DNA from: Platycnemis pennipes | Taxonomy: Eukaryota > Arthropoda > Insecta > Odonata > Platycnemididae | Length of the DNA stretch: 64,000 bases | Assembly (NCBI GenBank): GCA_933228895.1 | Contig: OW121855.1 | Coordinates: 39,074,698 to 39,138,697, forward strand | Direction: 5' to 3' | Notes under the pieces: generated by a model | The model's database searches: none | What the model was told of the DNA's origin: nothing | What the model saw: only the letters and a program-made list of their open reading frames with translations | Part shown: piece after piece, positions 51,601-60,689 of the stretch | Position numbering within the stretch: position 1 is the first letter of the stretch | How the letters are laid out: the number at the start of each line of letters is the position of its first letter | Position numbers and translations under genes: made by a program

Positions 51601-54366
51601 CTATGATTTTGATTTTCAAAGAATAGCAGCTATAGCGGCTATTCTTTAAAAATTCTGATTTTTTCTGCATCAAAAATTTATATTATCCTTATCATTTGGT
51701 AACATGATGGTAGATTCACTAATAGAAAAATATGTTTGCAGCTGATTTCAAATGAATTTGAAACTGTTTTGACTTGGCTGTTTTGAAAACTTGTTGAAAC
51801 TGTTTAAAAATGAAATGTGAATGCAACACAGTTGGAACAACTCATTTGCACTGCAGTTTGGGCAACACAGCGACAACCCAGTTTTAGACTGTTTGTTTCA
51901 TGATGGTAGAAAATGAGGTTTCAGTCAGTGCACTGACTGAAACCAGACTGACCAGAATGTTTTACAGAAACACGTTTAAGGCACCATGGTGCCTTAAACG
52001 TGTTTCTGTAAAACATTCTGGTTTATTGCTAAAAAGTATTAGTATGCTAGATGAATTTTACGACGTTGTTGTTTCTAAATTTTAATCATTTAACTAGGTA
52101 TTCATTGTTGTAACAGTAATATATTACTTTCCTTGCCGCTGAGCTTAAAGCCACCGTGTGCGTCCACCGGGTTGCGGATGGTGAGTCTGCCTCTAGATAG
52201 AGGTTAACTGCGAGATAGGCAAGTTTACTCGTCGAATAAGCAGTCGTGGACAAAAAGCGGCAGCATTCCGAGGGTTATTGGTCTATCCCTGGGTAAGGTA
52301 GGCCATTAAATAATACAGAACCCTTGAAGTTTCCGTGACTTGGCAATAGGAGGCCACCAACAATTATGAATTCCATCACCCGGAGGAGAGGGCAGCAGCT
52401 CTTCTTTATATGAGTGAAGGTGGAGACCAATATTCACATATGTGATCGGCTCAGCGTCACTCATTTCACTACAGGCATGGTAACATTTACTTTTAAGGTT
52501 GCAGTACTGCGATGTGGAAGGCAAGGGTAAACCACCACATTATTATCCCGAGGAGTCGCAGCTACTCCACTCTTTTCTTTCTTATCAAGAAGTGATGGAA
52601 CCCTTTCGAGTAAAATATTCCTGAGTTAAAATAGTCCCCCATTCGGATCTCCGGGCGGGGACTACCCGAGAGAGTACATCAGTCAAATGTGATAAACATT
52701 TTAGGGCAGGAATATGGAACATGAGATCGCTTCATAGGGCAGAATAGCCCAGACAAAGAGGCTATTCTATCGAAAGAGGAATCTGCTTACGGCTGGAAAT
52801 ACAAACTTAGAAGTAAGGGAAAAATTCTTCAGAACGTATGTACATATGGAGCGCGTTTCTTTATGGCAGTGAGGCCTGGACTGTGACAGCAGCGGAAATG
52901 GAAAGGGTGGAAGCATTCGAAATGTGGTTCTTCAGAAGAATGATAGATCAACCGAGTAAGTATACTTATAACTTATATACTCGTTACTTATAACTTATAT
53001 ACTCGTTATAACGAGGAAGTCCTAAGAAAAATGGGAGAAAAGTGAAGTCTTCTGAATATCCTAAGACGAAGACGGGACAACTGAATCTGTCACATCATGA
53101 GACATGATGGCCTGATGAAGACAATCGTTGAAGGACGAATGGACGGGAGGGACGGCAAAGAAAGGCCTCGTATGAGATAGATATAAGGAACAATTGATGT
53201 AGAATGTGAAAGAGAGGAAATACGTAAATATGAAGAGGTTAGCCGTTAGAAGAATTCAGTGGAATGCTGTGTCAAACTACTCAGAGGATTGATGACTACT
53301 GATGATGATGTATTGCTTTATGAACAATTTTATTAAAACCTATGGATTTAAGAGATGTTATTTGATGGTCATGCCTGAGAGAGCACAGCTGAATCGCCAG
53401 GGTGGGCGACTGAGTCACTTTGTCACCACTGATAATGAAACATGCTGTTGGCGGAAGTTGGGGAATAGGGAGCGGTGGTCCTGGGACGAAATCAAAGCAT
53501 ACAAGATAAGAACTGATTCGGTACCCGATATTTCAAGCAGGTGTGCAGGCACGATATGATATTGAAGTTTCAGTATCTTGTGGGCTTAGCGTCCGAGTCC
53601 CGCGTAGTATGAAGGAAATGGGGTAGGCCGGCGCGGAGAAGTGTGCTCTCTGTCTATCCCGAGATAAGCCGTGACTCAAGTGACTTCGATTAATATAGAG
53701 TTGTGAATCAAGCCTCGAGCACATAGTTGATCTTTTGTACATGCTATTACTTAAAAATTCGAGGAACTCGTCATCGTCCAATGCAATTGAACTAAAAAAC
53801 ACTAGTGATCTATAATTTTTCGTGTGGATATTTGGAGGAGATAAGTGTGCTGGTTTACGCTGAGGCTTCATCTAGAAAGAATAATCTCTGAATTTGAAGC
53901 AGAAGGACAAAATAGTGTGAATTTCTACACGTACTGTGGCTTCTTTAAAGTATGTGTGACCAGTACATAGGAATTATGAGATAATGTTATTGGTCCCATT
54001 TACCAGACACCTCAACCCAATCAGGTCTAATTACTTATCGGTTCAAAAGCTGAGATCATGTGTGTGGAATGTGTAGACAGATACGACCAGCAGAAGTTGG
54101 GGAAATTCAGTTTACGGTGAAAATCTGTGCTTTTATCAATTACTGGCAGAATTTGGAAAAAAATGCCAATGCATGTTATCAACTACCTAGGAAAAACAAC
54201 AGCTGCTATTACTGAATTAACGTTTGGCAAAGCTACCTTGCTTAGAATGAGTCGTTTCATATAAATGCTTAGAATACATACCTGGTGGAAATTTTGAAGG
54301 CTTGGCAAGTAACAGCCACCAAAGAAGATATATCAGGATAATGAAAAGTATTACATCTACAATCAT
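33438..54366 (-). CDS. Complete cytochrome P450 gene, CYP2 clan, nine exons, 501 aa
   Basis: Exons in transcript order: 54366-54282, 51570-51334, 50750-50569, 48546-48298, 39196-39082, 37696-37516, 36937-36805, 33901-33760, 33619-33438. Lengths sum to 1506 nt. All introns are GT-AG and all phases agree. Visible parts: signal-anchor (about residues 5-20), FPPGPPKWP hinge (26-34), helix-C WKEQRR (117-122), oxygen-binding AGYDTT (303-308), K-helix ExxR as EILR (362-365), PERF (420-423) and haem loop FGVGKRSCLG with Cys446. All catalytic elements are present, so it should encode an active ER haem monooxygenase receiving electrons from P450 reductase. A second in-frame ATG sits 3 nt upstream (54369). 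The CYP2 clan in insects includes hormone-related and orphan families; the family was not assigned. Intron 4 (9.1 kb) holds two DNA transposons. Confidence 0.95.
33760..33901 (-). CDS. P450 exon 8 (PERF region)
   Basis: 142 nt, phase 0 in and phase 1 out. Encodes [20 protein letters not shown], then NFRPERF, and ends MPFGV with the first base of Gly442. The donor is GTGAGT. The next intron is only 140 bp. Confidence 0.94.
34000..36800. other. P450 intron 7, no internal feature seen
   Basis: Between exons 8 and 7. AT-rich, with only short chance ORFs. No TE domain or terminal repeat was recognised. Confidence 0.5.
36805..36937 (-). CDS. P450 exon 7 (K-helix ExxR)
   Basis: 133 nt after a TTTTTTTTTCAG acceptor, donor GTAAGA. 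Encodes [20 protein letters not shown] with the structural Glu362/Arg365 pair, then [19 protein letters not shown]. Confidence 0.94.
37516..37696 (-). CDS. P450 exon 6 (I-helix, oxygen binding)
   Basis: 181 nt, phase 1 in and phase 2 out. Encodes [20 protein letters not shown], then [19 protein letters not shown]. The I-helix acid is Asp306 in the usual A-G-x-[D/E]-T-T signature. The donor is GTTTGT, the weakest of the gene. Confidence 0.94.
37740..39081. other. P450 intron 5, no internal feature seen
   Basis: AT-rich intron without recognisable repeats or coding remnants. Confidence 0.5.
39082..39196 (-). CDS. P450 exon 5
   Basis: 115 nt, phase 0 in and phase 1 out. Encodes [20 protein letters not shown] then [12 protein letters not shown]. 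The E-E-H-K-x-x-L-D-P-x-x-P-R-D-F-I-D block is typical of the CYP2 clan. Confidence 0.94.
39820..40080. pseudogene. Rearranged Penelope-like GIY-YIG relic
   Basis: Two adjacent fragments of the same nuclease domain lie on opposite strands. On plus, 39990-40055 reads CG*VYIGETS then, after a frame change, TRIKAL. On minus, 39960-39820 reads [36 protein letters not shown]. In intact domains (for example 56244-57089) the YIGET block is followed on the same strand by KSAVAEH. The pieces are therefore inverted relative to each other. Confidence 0.55.
40812..43373 (-). mobile_element. Tigger/pogo-type DNA transposon, 2.56 kb, in P450 intron 4
   Basis: The left end CAGTGAAACCTCTCACTTAC and the right end in reverse complement CAGTGAAACCTCTGTTCACG are flanked by TA on both sides (40810-40811 and 43374-43375). 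Both TIRs carry further 'gtccgtaag' repeats inside. The length and the decayed CENP-B-like transposase on the minus strand fit Tigger. It has the same orientation as the host gene. Confidence 0.9.
41165..42569 (-). pseudogene. Tigger-type transposase (CENP-B/DDE), decayed
   Basis: Starts at ATG 42569 with a CENP-B N-terminal helix-turn-helix ([40 protein letters not shown]). After a break come [20 protein letters not shown] and [18 protein letters not shown] (CENP-B DNA-binding 2), then [20 protein letters not shown] with the first catalytic Asp, then [15 protein letters not shown] (second Asp) and [15 protein letters not shown]. It ends with the acidic tail and LEK near 41165. Several stops and frame changes, including one at a 15-bp inverted repeat (42393-42424), make it inactive. 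Confidence 0.85.
43895..43985 (-). mobile_element. Probable tRNA-derived SINE relic
   Basis: On the minus strand 'tggtggttagagcaatgg' (A-box-like) is followed at about 35 nt by a degenerate B-box, 'ggcctgaattcc'. No anticodon stem is evident. Short and diverged. Confidence 0.35.
44105..44727 (+). mobile_element. Repeat resembling a LINE 5' region, interrupted at its right side
   Basis: The stretch 'ttagcccccctgtgggtagg' followed by 'gagaatactcctgcagtatc' and 'ggcggggaggcaaccctgaa' resembles a 5' leader I recall from arthropod non-LTR elements. It is GC-richer than its surroundings. The 2.7-kb TIR element is inserted at 44728, and the same sequence appears to continue at 47461-47620. Family assignment is from memory only. 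Confidence 0.35.
44728..47460 (-). mobile_element. DNA transposon with ~200-bp TIRs and perfect 9-bp TSD, superfamily unassigned
   Basis: The 9-bp repeat GTGGGGAGC occurs at 44719-44727 and 47461-47469. Between them both ends begin TAGGGTGG and form long inverted repeats. Shared blocks include 'gtgcggatgcattttcgggt', 'aacacctcacaaa', 'ccctgccgaatcgcgtttta' variants and 'tttgcctacc..acagggga'. Similarity extends about 200-230 bp inward. A decayed gene lies inside on the minus strand (45105-46797). A 9-bp TSD with long TIRs is known from Mutator-like and Rehavkus elements, but I see no MULE transposase signature. Confidence 0.85.
45105..46797 (-). pseudogene. Decayed protein gene of the 9-bp-TSD element
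   Basis: From ATG 46797 the minus strand reads [20 protein letters not shown] and [11 protein letters not shown]. Near 46470-46405 it reads [17 protein letters not shown]. From 46258 it reads [14 protein letters not shown] (stop) [37 protein letters not shown] and [20 protein letters not shown]. Near 45500-45235 come [20 protein letters not shown] and [20 protein letters not shown], then [10 protein letters not shown] and, after a frameshift, [21 protein letters not shown] recall the blocks [32 protein letters not shown] and NDTAERGV in this order from a widespread unnamed invertebrate protein family. At least one stop and one frameshift are present. Function unknown; a transposase role is inferred. 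Confidence 0.65.
47640..48297. other. Intron 4 remainder, nothing recognised
   Basis: AT-rich intronic sequence between the TIR element's host repeat and exon 4. Confidence 0.45.
48298..48546 (-). CDS. P450 exon 4
   Basis: 249 nt, phase 0 at both ends; acceptor TTCCAG, donor GTAAGT. Encodes the D-E-F helix region ([20 protein letters not shown]) and [20 protein letters not shown]. It precedes the 9.1-kb transposon-bearing intron. Confidence 0.94.
49530..49790 (+). mobile_element. LINE 3' end relic in P450 intron 3
   Basis: Plus-strand translation gives [32 protein letters not shown] and [20 protein letters not shown] with [11 protein letters not shown], then a (GAT)n tail. This is the C-terminal end and 3' tail of the same LINE type as 31000-31310. 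One stop interrupts the frame. No TSD found. Confidence 0.75.
50143..50452. repeat. Tandem duplication, two 155-bp units
   Basis: Units 50143-50297 and 50298-50452 differ at only a few positions, for example 'acttaat/actaaat' and 'ttataatgagg/ttgtaatgcgg'. The second lies 117 bp from exon 3. The high identity marks it as recent. Confidence 0.92.
50569..50750 (-). CDS. P450 exon 3 (helix C)
   Basis: 182 nt, phase 1 in and phase 0 out; acceptor CTTCAG, donor GTGAGT. Encodes [20 protein letters not shown], then [11 protein letters not shown] and [10 protein letters not shown]. The W-x-x-x-R motif contacts the haem propionate. Confidence 0.94.
51334..51570 (-). CDS. P450 exon 2
   Basis: 237 nt, phase 1 at both ends; acceptor TTTATAG, donor GTAAGC. 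Encodes [20 protein letters not shown] and [20 protein letters not shown], ending [14 protein letters not shown]. Paralogous to 4663-4899. Confidence 0.95.
51917..51944. repeat. Perfect 28-bp palindrome without spacer
   Basis: GGTTTCAGTCAGTG is followed directly by its exact reverse complement CACTGACTGAAACC. It lies in intron 1 of the complete P450, 6 bp from a larger palindrome. Confidence 0.95.
51951..52022. repeat. Perfect 72-bp palindrome without spacer
   Basis: The 36-bp arm 51951-51986 (beginning ACCAGAATGTTTTACAG, ending GGCACCA) is followed by its exact reverse complement 51987-52022. The centre is CCATGG and there is no mismatch or loop. Confidence 0.95.
52131..53310 (+). mobile_element. 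Internally deleted LINE with both ends, in P450 intron 1
   Basis: Begins with the LINE 5' region also seen at 20325-20490, includes 'cggatctccgggcggggact' at about 52640 and the endonuclease start [11 protein letters not shown] (about 52712-52745). It then jumps to the reverse-transcriptase C-terminus ([28 protein letters not shown]) and the 3' region with HDGLMKTI in altered frame, ending in (GAT)n. Flanks TATTACTTT (52122-52130) and TATTGCTTT (53311-53319) are a probable 9-bp TSD with one mismatch. A small local duplication ('ttataacttatatactcgtt' twice) lies near 52965-53010. Confidence 0.75.
53320..54281. other. P450 intron 1, proximal part
   Basis: Chance ORFs occur at 53302-53559 (plus) and 53533-53871 (minus), neither recognised. 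No repeat structure seen. Confidence 0.4.
54282..54366 (-). CDS. P450 exon 1 (ER signal-anchor)
   Basis: 85 nt from the second of two adjacent ATGs; the upstream one at 54369 would add one Met. The second is chosen because it aligns exactly with exon 1 of the left paralogue. Encodes a hydrophobic anchor with a WW pair and FPPG. Donor GTATGT. Confidence 0.9.
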
Positions 54367-54369
54367 CAT

Positions 54370-55570
54370 TTCTTCCGTGGCATAAATTACTGAGATTCTC
54401 AGACGTAATGCTCAGTAAACAGCTAAAATCAAACACATGAAAATGAGAAAACAAGCAGGGGCTGTAGATAGGCTTCATTTTTTTGTGGTTAATTAGCGAC
54501 GATGATGAAAAAATGGAATTAAAAAATTTTTTTGAATTATTTTTATTATTATTTTTTTAATTATCTGTGATAGGTATCATTCAAGATTGATAAAACCTGC
54601 TGCTATGCATCATATTTCTAGAAGTGACCTTGTAACTGAACGTACGAAGTTAATGAAAATTACTCTCTACCTTTGACCATAAAACGCTTTTGCTTTGTTT
54701 GCATTGATTTAAATCATTCGTTTCTCCTTAATTTTCTCTTACACCACCAATTATCAATAATTTGCCAAAGATGATCGAAAAAGTGTAATTTCTGATACGG
54801 TAAGTGATAACTTATTCGTTGAAGTATAGGCTTTTGGAGAAGTATTATATTCTCGATTGGCGTCATTTTTTCTGCGATTCCGTATCTCCCTGTACCGCCC
54901 GCAAGAACTCACACCTTACATGTCTGAGAAAGGGACTTGGAGTATTTGTCTCACTCTTGTGTTCGCTGATAAGGGGCCATCCATGCATTACGTAACGCTG
55001 CTTTTGCACTTTTAACTCCCCTATAACGCCACTTAATATTGTGGCTATCATTATTATTTTTTGAGCAAGGAATGAATATATAATGTTTATCTCTCCCAAC
55101 TTAAAGGAGGACTGGATTCATATTCCCTTCGATAGTGTGTCGTAACAGTTATCCCCCTCCCGTACGTAGGGTTACGTAATTTACTGGCGGCCCCTAAGGT
55201 CATCGTCCGATATACACTCGTAATGGCAGCAGTTACCAGTTATATCTGTTTTTCTCTACTTCGCGTTGTGCCGATGAATAAGAGACGATGAAGATTGGGG
55301 GATCGGGGAATGGAGTGGGGATTATGAATAGACAAGTTGTAAGCTCGACATTTACAGGGTCTGCCTCACCGATTTAAAGTAAATTTATTATGATGGGTTT
55401 TTCGTCGCGCGAAGGGTACAGGATTGTAAGCCGAGCTTGATTCAGAAATTCTTTTCTAATGAGGCCGTGTCTAGAAACCGTCTGCTCAGTTGTCAGTCTA
55501 ATCTGTGAGAACGATCCTATGGTAATTGGAGATTGTAGTGTGTGGTCATAGGGTGATCCTTATTTTTCAA
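54370..55570. other. Upstream of the complete P450 gene
   Basis: This should contain the P450 5' UTR and promoter. No TATA box or initiator could be fixed with confidence. An AT-rich run at 54515-54565 is the only compositional landmark. Confidence 0.4.
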
Positions 55571-55583
55571 ATTTCGAATTTCT

Positions 55584-56045
55584 TTTTGGACACCCCTCAG
55601 ATTTGTGGTTAGAAAATAAATCGTTTGAATTATTGCAATCGGAAAACGGGAAAACGTGCCGCATCACATTGTTCTTTAGAGAAGAAATGTGATTCGACTC
55701 GCGGCACGCACTTAGTGCATTCGAGCGTTGGCGCGAGAGGGCGCGAATAGGGCCTCGCGAGCTCGCTCTTGGGGTTGTACCTCGGGAACCAACGGACAGA
55801 ATTTAAAGATATTTGAGTCGATACACCACAAATATCTAATGAGCTGCTGTAAATAACAGAAAAGAAACGGAAAACCCGATAGTTTCAATATCGATAGTTA
55901 TTTCCGAAAAACAGCCAAAAATACCTAAATTTAAAAATATTTAGTGAAATGCAGCACGTTTTCCCGTTATCCAAATTCAGTAATATTTCTCACGATTTAT
56001 TATCTAATCATACGGAACAAATCTGAGGGGTGTCTCAAAAGGAAT
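55584..56045. mobile_element. Foldback MITE with ~100-bp TIRs
   Basis: The left arm contains 'gacacccctcagatttg', 'aataaatcgt' and 'acgggaaaacgtgc'. The right arm (about 55950-56045), read in reverse complement, has the same three blocks in the same order. The interior has no ORF. The TSD is unresolved. Confidence 0.7.
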
Positions 56046-56164
56046 AAAGGAAAAAAATATTATTGCTAAAAAGAAGGACCTCCCTAATGTGTTCGTCGAA
56101 GCTTTCGCGGCTCATGATGAGTACGTATGTTGTTCGGGTGTGCCACGTGATATTCAGGTATTGC

Positions 56165-56205
56165 CCCGACGTTTCGTGACCTATGCTGGTCACTTTTTCA
56201 AAGGG
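56165..56205 (-). ncRNA. Degenerate hammerhead-like motif of the Penelope element
   Basis: On the minus strand a perfect 6-bp hairpin (GGTCAC loop GTGACC region, 56176-56193) is directly followed by GAAAC and GTCGGGGC. That is the stem II-GAAA side of the hammerhead ribozymes known from Penelope-like elements. The CUGAUGA box expected before the hairpin has decayed to TGAAAAA, so activity is not expected. Confidence 0.45.
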
Positions 56206-56243
56206 ATATGAGTTCCTCGTTGCCGGTGTGGGTATTATATATC

Positions 56244-57089
56244 TCAGGTGGGTGGGTCGAGGGGGGTAGAGGGATGGGGGGTGGACGGACATGTCATTGA
56301 AAAATATTTGTGAAGCGTGGGCCTCCACGTGTGGCTTATTTGAAGGCCACCATCTCTGTTGAAATTTTCTCTGTTCTTTATTATTTCAATAGCTTCACGG
56401 TATAGCCTGGGTTTGAATTTGTTGACCTTCGCGATGACCTTAGTGTTTTCGAAGTCAATCTCATGCCCCAGAGCTGCATGTTCTGCCACTGCTGACTTCG
56501 ATGTGTGTCCCAGTCGAGTGGCTCGTCGGTGTTCTTCCAGCCGGGTTTTGACGCTGCGTCCTGTCTCCCCGATGTATTTCTTTGCACATGTTCCGCAGGG
56601 GATTTCATAGACTCCCTCAATTTGCAGCGGAGTCCTATCTTTCACATTTCTCAAACAGGATTTTATCTGTCGGTGCGGCCGGAAAGTGGTCTTGATATCA
56701 TGCCTTCTGAGAACATTCCCTATTCTATCCGTCACACCCTTAATGTAGGGAAGGCAGGCTCTCTTCGGGGTGGTGGTGTCGTCATTTCTCGTCGGTAACG
56801 ATTCGGCAGAGTTCCGGTTGGCCTTGTCCTTGATTTTTCGGAAAGTTCGGGAGATGGCTCCTTCGTCATATCCATTAAGGAGTAAAACGACTTCTAAATT
56901 TCGTTTTTCATTTGGAAAATTTCTCTTGTCGCTTATCCGTATGGACCGTTGTATTAGACTGTGCATTACACCATTTATCTGGGCCGGGTGATGGTGTGAT
57001 GTCTCCACAAAATGGATGGACTCCATGATGGACTCCACAAAAGACCTAAGTTCCAGAGAAAAATGCCAGGCATCACTGAAGAACGTCAA
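56244..57089 (-). pseudogene. Penelope-like protein C-terminus with GIY-YIG endonuclease
   Basis: The open frame has no stops for 281 codons. Upstream part: AQINGVMHSLIQRSIRISDK and VVLLLNGYDEGAISRTF (RT thumb-like). Linker: ACLPYIKGVTDRIGNVLRRH. Nuclease: GVYEIPCGTCAKKYIGETGR with GVY/YIG tyrosines and a CxxC pair, then SVKTRLEEHR (catalytic Arg), KSAVAEHAALGHEIDFENTK and YREAIEI (catalytic Glu). All nuclease residues are intact. The N-terminal reverse transcriptase is absent, so it is a partial gene. The stated start is the frame limit, not a true start codon. Confidence 0.85.
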
Positions 57090-58190
57090 TTAGACCACAT
57101 GAAGACCAGGAGTAGGTACATTTGGAAACGGAGCCATTAATTTACATCGTCCCTGTTGCCAATGCAGATTCCTCCCACGGCGTATCTGTTAGTAACGATT
57201 AAGTACATGCAGTGTTAGATTGAAAAGGGTAAAGTTAGAAGCAGGGTCAGGAAATGTTAGCAATAAATTGTTAAAAAGTTGGATTACCAAGAGTAGGTTA
57301 ATAGCATTTAAAATGGGGCATATGGAAAAGTGGAAAGCTGCAAGTAGGTATGTGGAACACTTAATAAAAAGCAGTTGGAACTGTTAATAAGAAAAATCCT
57401 TTGGTTACTGATGGCTTATTTATGAAAGTAGGAGATAGGAACAGAAACTAGATGCACGTAAATGGTGATTAAGGTAGAAAAAAAGTAGGAACTGTTTAGT
57501 CTTACTTATTGCCGATTGGTAAATAGAATACAATAATCAATGTGGGAAGGGGAGTATGAACAATAGAAAAAGAAAAGTGGCCGAGTGAGTGTACTATAAA
57601 CGAAAGTGTAAATATTATCCTGTAATGAGGAAAGAAGAAATGATCTGGCGAAAGAAGGCGATATAGTTATTTTTCTGGATCCGATAGAGATTCAATCGAG
57701 ATGGATAAAATGTGTGGAGAATTATAAATATTGGCCCTTTAAAAATTTGGGAAAAATGTTGAAATTTTGATTTCTGAGTATAGGGTAGACTAATAGGGCA
57801 CCAGAACTGGCACTATCCCAGTTCTGTTAAACATTTATTCGGAGGAAAGGATGAGATAGGTATGGAATGCGCTTGACGCATGAATGAGTGGAGGCAGAAG
57901 GAACGTTGATAAAGTTTGTACGTGGGGTCCGCGGTTGATCGAGAAATAGTATGAAATATGCGGATTGAAAATAAAACATTTAACAACTGAAATGACGACA
58001 TTTTACAGAACAGTAAGCATGCAAATAAAATCACATTTAAAACAGGGAGGATACCTGCGAGAGCTGGTGAAGAAATCTGTTTGGAAACTAAGGAGGAAAA
58101 AGGCGTTGCGAAGTTCTAAGGAGACTTGTATCAGTGAAAGGGATTTTAACTCAAAGGAGAGAACATGTCAGGGAGCCATTACATAGGGAC
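57090..58190. other. Intergenic, nothing recognised
   Basis: Purine-rich plus strand with short ORFs only. Confidence 0.4.
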
Positions 58191-58194
58191 GCTA

Positions 58195-58540
58195 AGAAAA
58201 GATGTTGAAAAGTCTTATATGGAATGTGGCATTATATGTCGTCGGGTCTTGTAATTAAAGGAAAGAAGATGAAAATAGACTGTCGCCTTTTGATATGTGG
58301 GTGTATAGAAGATTGGGGAAGGTAAGGTGGGTGAAAAGGTCAAACACGGATGTAATGAAAATAATTGATGGAGTAGCGAAAGTCGGCTTGAGATACATAG
58401 AACAAGTGACAAGTGATGAAGGATGCGAAAGAAGAAATATATAATTATGAAGAGATTAGGTGATAGAAGAATTTTGGGTGGAGAGTTTCGTCAAATAAAT
58501 CTCAGGATTGCTGACTAATGAGGATGACGAGAGGGAGTTG
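58195..58540 (+). pseudogene. LINE reverse-transcriptase C-terminus and 3' end, strongly decayed
   Basis: With frame changes the plus strand reads KMLKSLIWNVALY, ENRLSPFDMWVYRRLGKVRW, then RYIEQVTSD and a tail 'ctcaggattgctgactaatg' followed by GATGA repeats. This parallels the end of the copies at 49530 and 52700, but it is closer to a variant with W-x-R-R-M/L-x-K-V-x-W. Confidence 0.55.
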
Positions 58541-59187
58541 GTTGAAGAAATTAGCAGACAGAGTGAGTAGATGAATGGGGTACGAAGTGGAGAAAATGTT
58601 TTAAAGGTTGTGCTCGAGAAGAGAATGTTGGGTTAGAGGAAGAGGAGAAAAATATTTTTGTAATTTGGATGGAAAAAGCTCTGGATGTACGCGTGAATAA
58701 GAGGAACTGTGAAGGATAGCTGTGGTTGAAAGTAATTTATGCCATCCTAAATTTACCTTGGTTGGTAGAGCGGCTATAAAAAGTATTGGTACGACAGGTG
58801 AGGTTGACTTGAGGACTTATTAAAAATAGTTTTGTCCCTTATCCTGAAAAACATGCAATCCAAAATTTATCCCCGTCAGTTTGATTTCGCTATCAGAAGG
58901 ATTGTTTGATGAATGACATACGGAAAGCTGTTAAATAGGGTGAATAATTTGTCTAAGAGTAATTGAATGTTTGGCGAGCAAGAATTGTAGGTAGTGCGGT
59001 AATTTTCCATGAAAGAGAGTATTGAAATATATACAACTAGCTGAAGGTGCCCGTTGAAATTAAAAAGGAGGGTGAAATGTAATAAATATAAATTTTATTG
59101 AGAAATTTTAACATTTTTCATGAAGGGGCGAAAAAAACTTGTCATGGAGCTACCAATGGCTCCAAATCTGTATCGGAGCCATTAATA

Positions 59188-60580
59188 TAATTTAAACCAA
59201 TGTAAACATATAATTGCTTACTGGACTCATACCTAGGCATTTACAAAAGTAAGAATATTATTTAGAAACCTTCAGGCAGAAGAAACAAAGGAGGTATGGA
59301 GGGGGGGGGGTGCATACGAATGTCTGTCTGTTGTTGACAATGAGGCCAGATTGGGGTTTATAAGAATGGTACGATCCACTTATTCGGCAAAAATATTTTT
59401 CTCTGGCCTTTTATGTATGTTACGTTTGTCTCAATTATACAACTTCAATACAGTGGCGTCAATGAACTTCCTACTGATACGTATTATTGCATTTTAATCC
59501 GATTAGAGTAAATTCTATTATTTTAAACTAGTATAAATTTAGCCGACTTAAACCGGGTACCTGTCGCTCGGTGACGTATATTCACACCTTCTACTGAATG
59601 TATATTTGACACATAACTATATCATAATATTTTTCATCTTGCTACTCCTATTTTTGTTTAGACTTCATTTAAGTTTCTCAACACATTCTTGTGCCTCAAA
59701 AGACAAGAATTTTGAAAGCGGTCCACTTCGGAATACGGTTTAAACCCATTAAATATTCACCTTTGGAACCCCACAGAAACTTTCATTTAAATACTTTTAG
59801 TTTTACCGAATGCAATCCTACTTGATCTGTGAGTAGCGCAAAAAGTAAGCCCGTATGATTTTGCCGAATGAAAAGGCTGATCTAGATTCAAGAATTAGCT
59901 GCGATACCTCTTTTAGTGCCTTTCAATATCTTCACGAAAAGAGCAGTGCAGTTTACGGCATCACTTTTGGACGAACGTTTTTAGCATCATTGCAATGGCA
60001 TCAGTGAACATCCAACGGATACGTAAAGAAACATTATGCTTCATTGGAATTTGAATTTTACTCCCTAGTTTTTGTTTACTATCTCAAATCACCAGTTATC
60101 TCAATCGACGCGATTTTGAAAGCTTCCCAACTCTTCTCTTCATGTCCCAGGTCGGTTCAAATACACAAACCCGTAAATAAATAACAAAAAACATTCACAA
60201 TTTGAACACCGCTGATGCAGTCATTTAAATACTCCTAATTTTAACCGAATGCAAGCCTACTAAATCCGTGAGTAGCGCTAGCAGTCAGCTTGTATCTTTG
60301 TGCGTAAAAATGTAGCTGACCTTGCTTCACGAATAGCCTACAATGCCTTCAGTACCTTCCTATATTCTCGCCAAAAGTACGGCCTTAGGCATTGCCTAGA
60401 AACCTCGAGGGAAAAGTGTAAATCGGTTAATAGAATAAGAAAGTTTAAACATTTTCCCGTTAAATACAGAAAGAATGAAAGAAATCGATTAACATTTGGT
60501 TATTTTACTGAGCGAAAGAAAAAACTCTTGAGCTTCCATAAATTTAATAAGTCAATTTAAACCAATGTAAACACATAATT
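59188..60580. repeat. Diverged direct repeats
   Basis: Two sets are seen. 'aatttaaaccaatgtaaaca' occurs near 59188 and 60557. A longer pair (59785-59980 and 60219-60390) shares 'catttaaatact', 'accgaatgcaa-cctac', 'gtgagtagcgc' and 'aagtacgg/aagagcag' in order. They look like old copies of one dispersed sequence. Confidence 0.45.
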
Positions 60581-60689
60581 GGCGCCAGGAATATAACTCG
60601 GGTCATTGAAAAATGAGGAACAGGACCTTATGGGGCCCTGAGCCTTGTATTATATAGCCTATAGCACCTTCCAGTGTGTACGCTAGAAT

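Larger units (their letters stand above)
56085..57089 (-). mobile_element. Penelope-like element, 5'-truncated (copy 1)
   Basis: A minus-strand fragment contains the C-terminal gene part (56244-57089) and a downstream non-coding region with a hammerhead-like half motif at about 56171-56200. The reverse-transcriptase palm is missing, so the insertion is 5'-truncated or has lost its front half. It abuts the MITE at 55584-56045. Confidence 0.75.
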
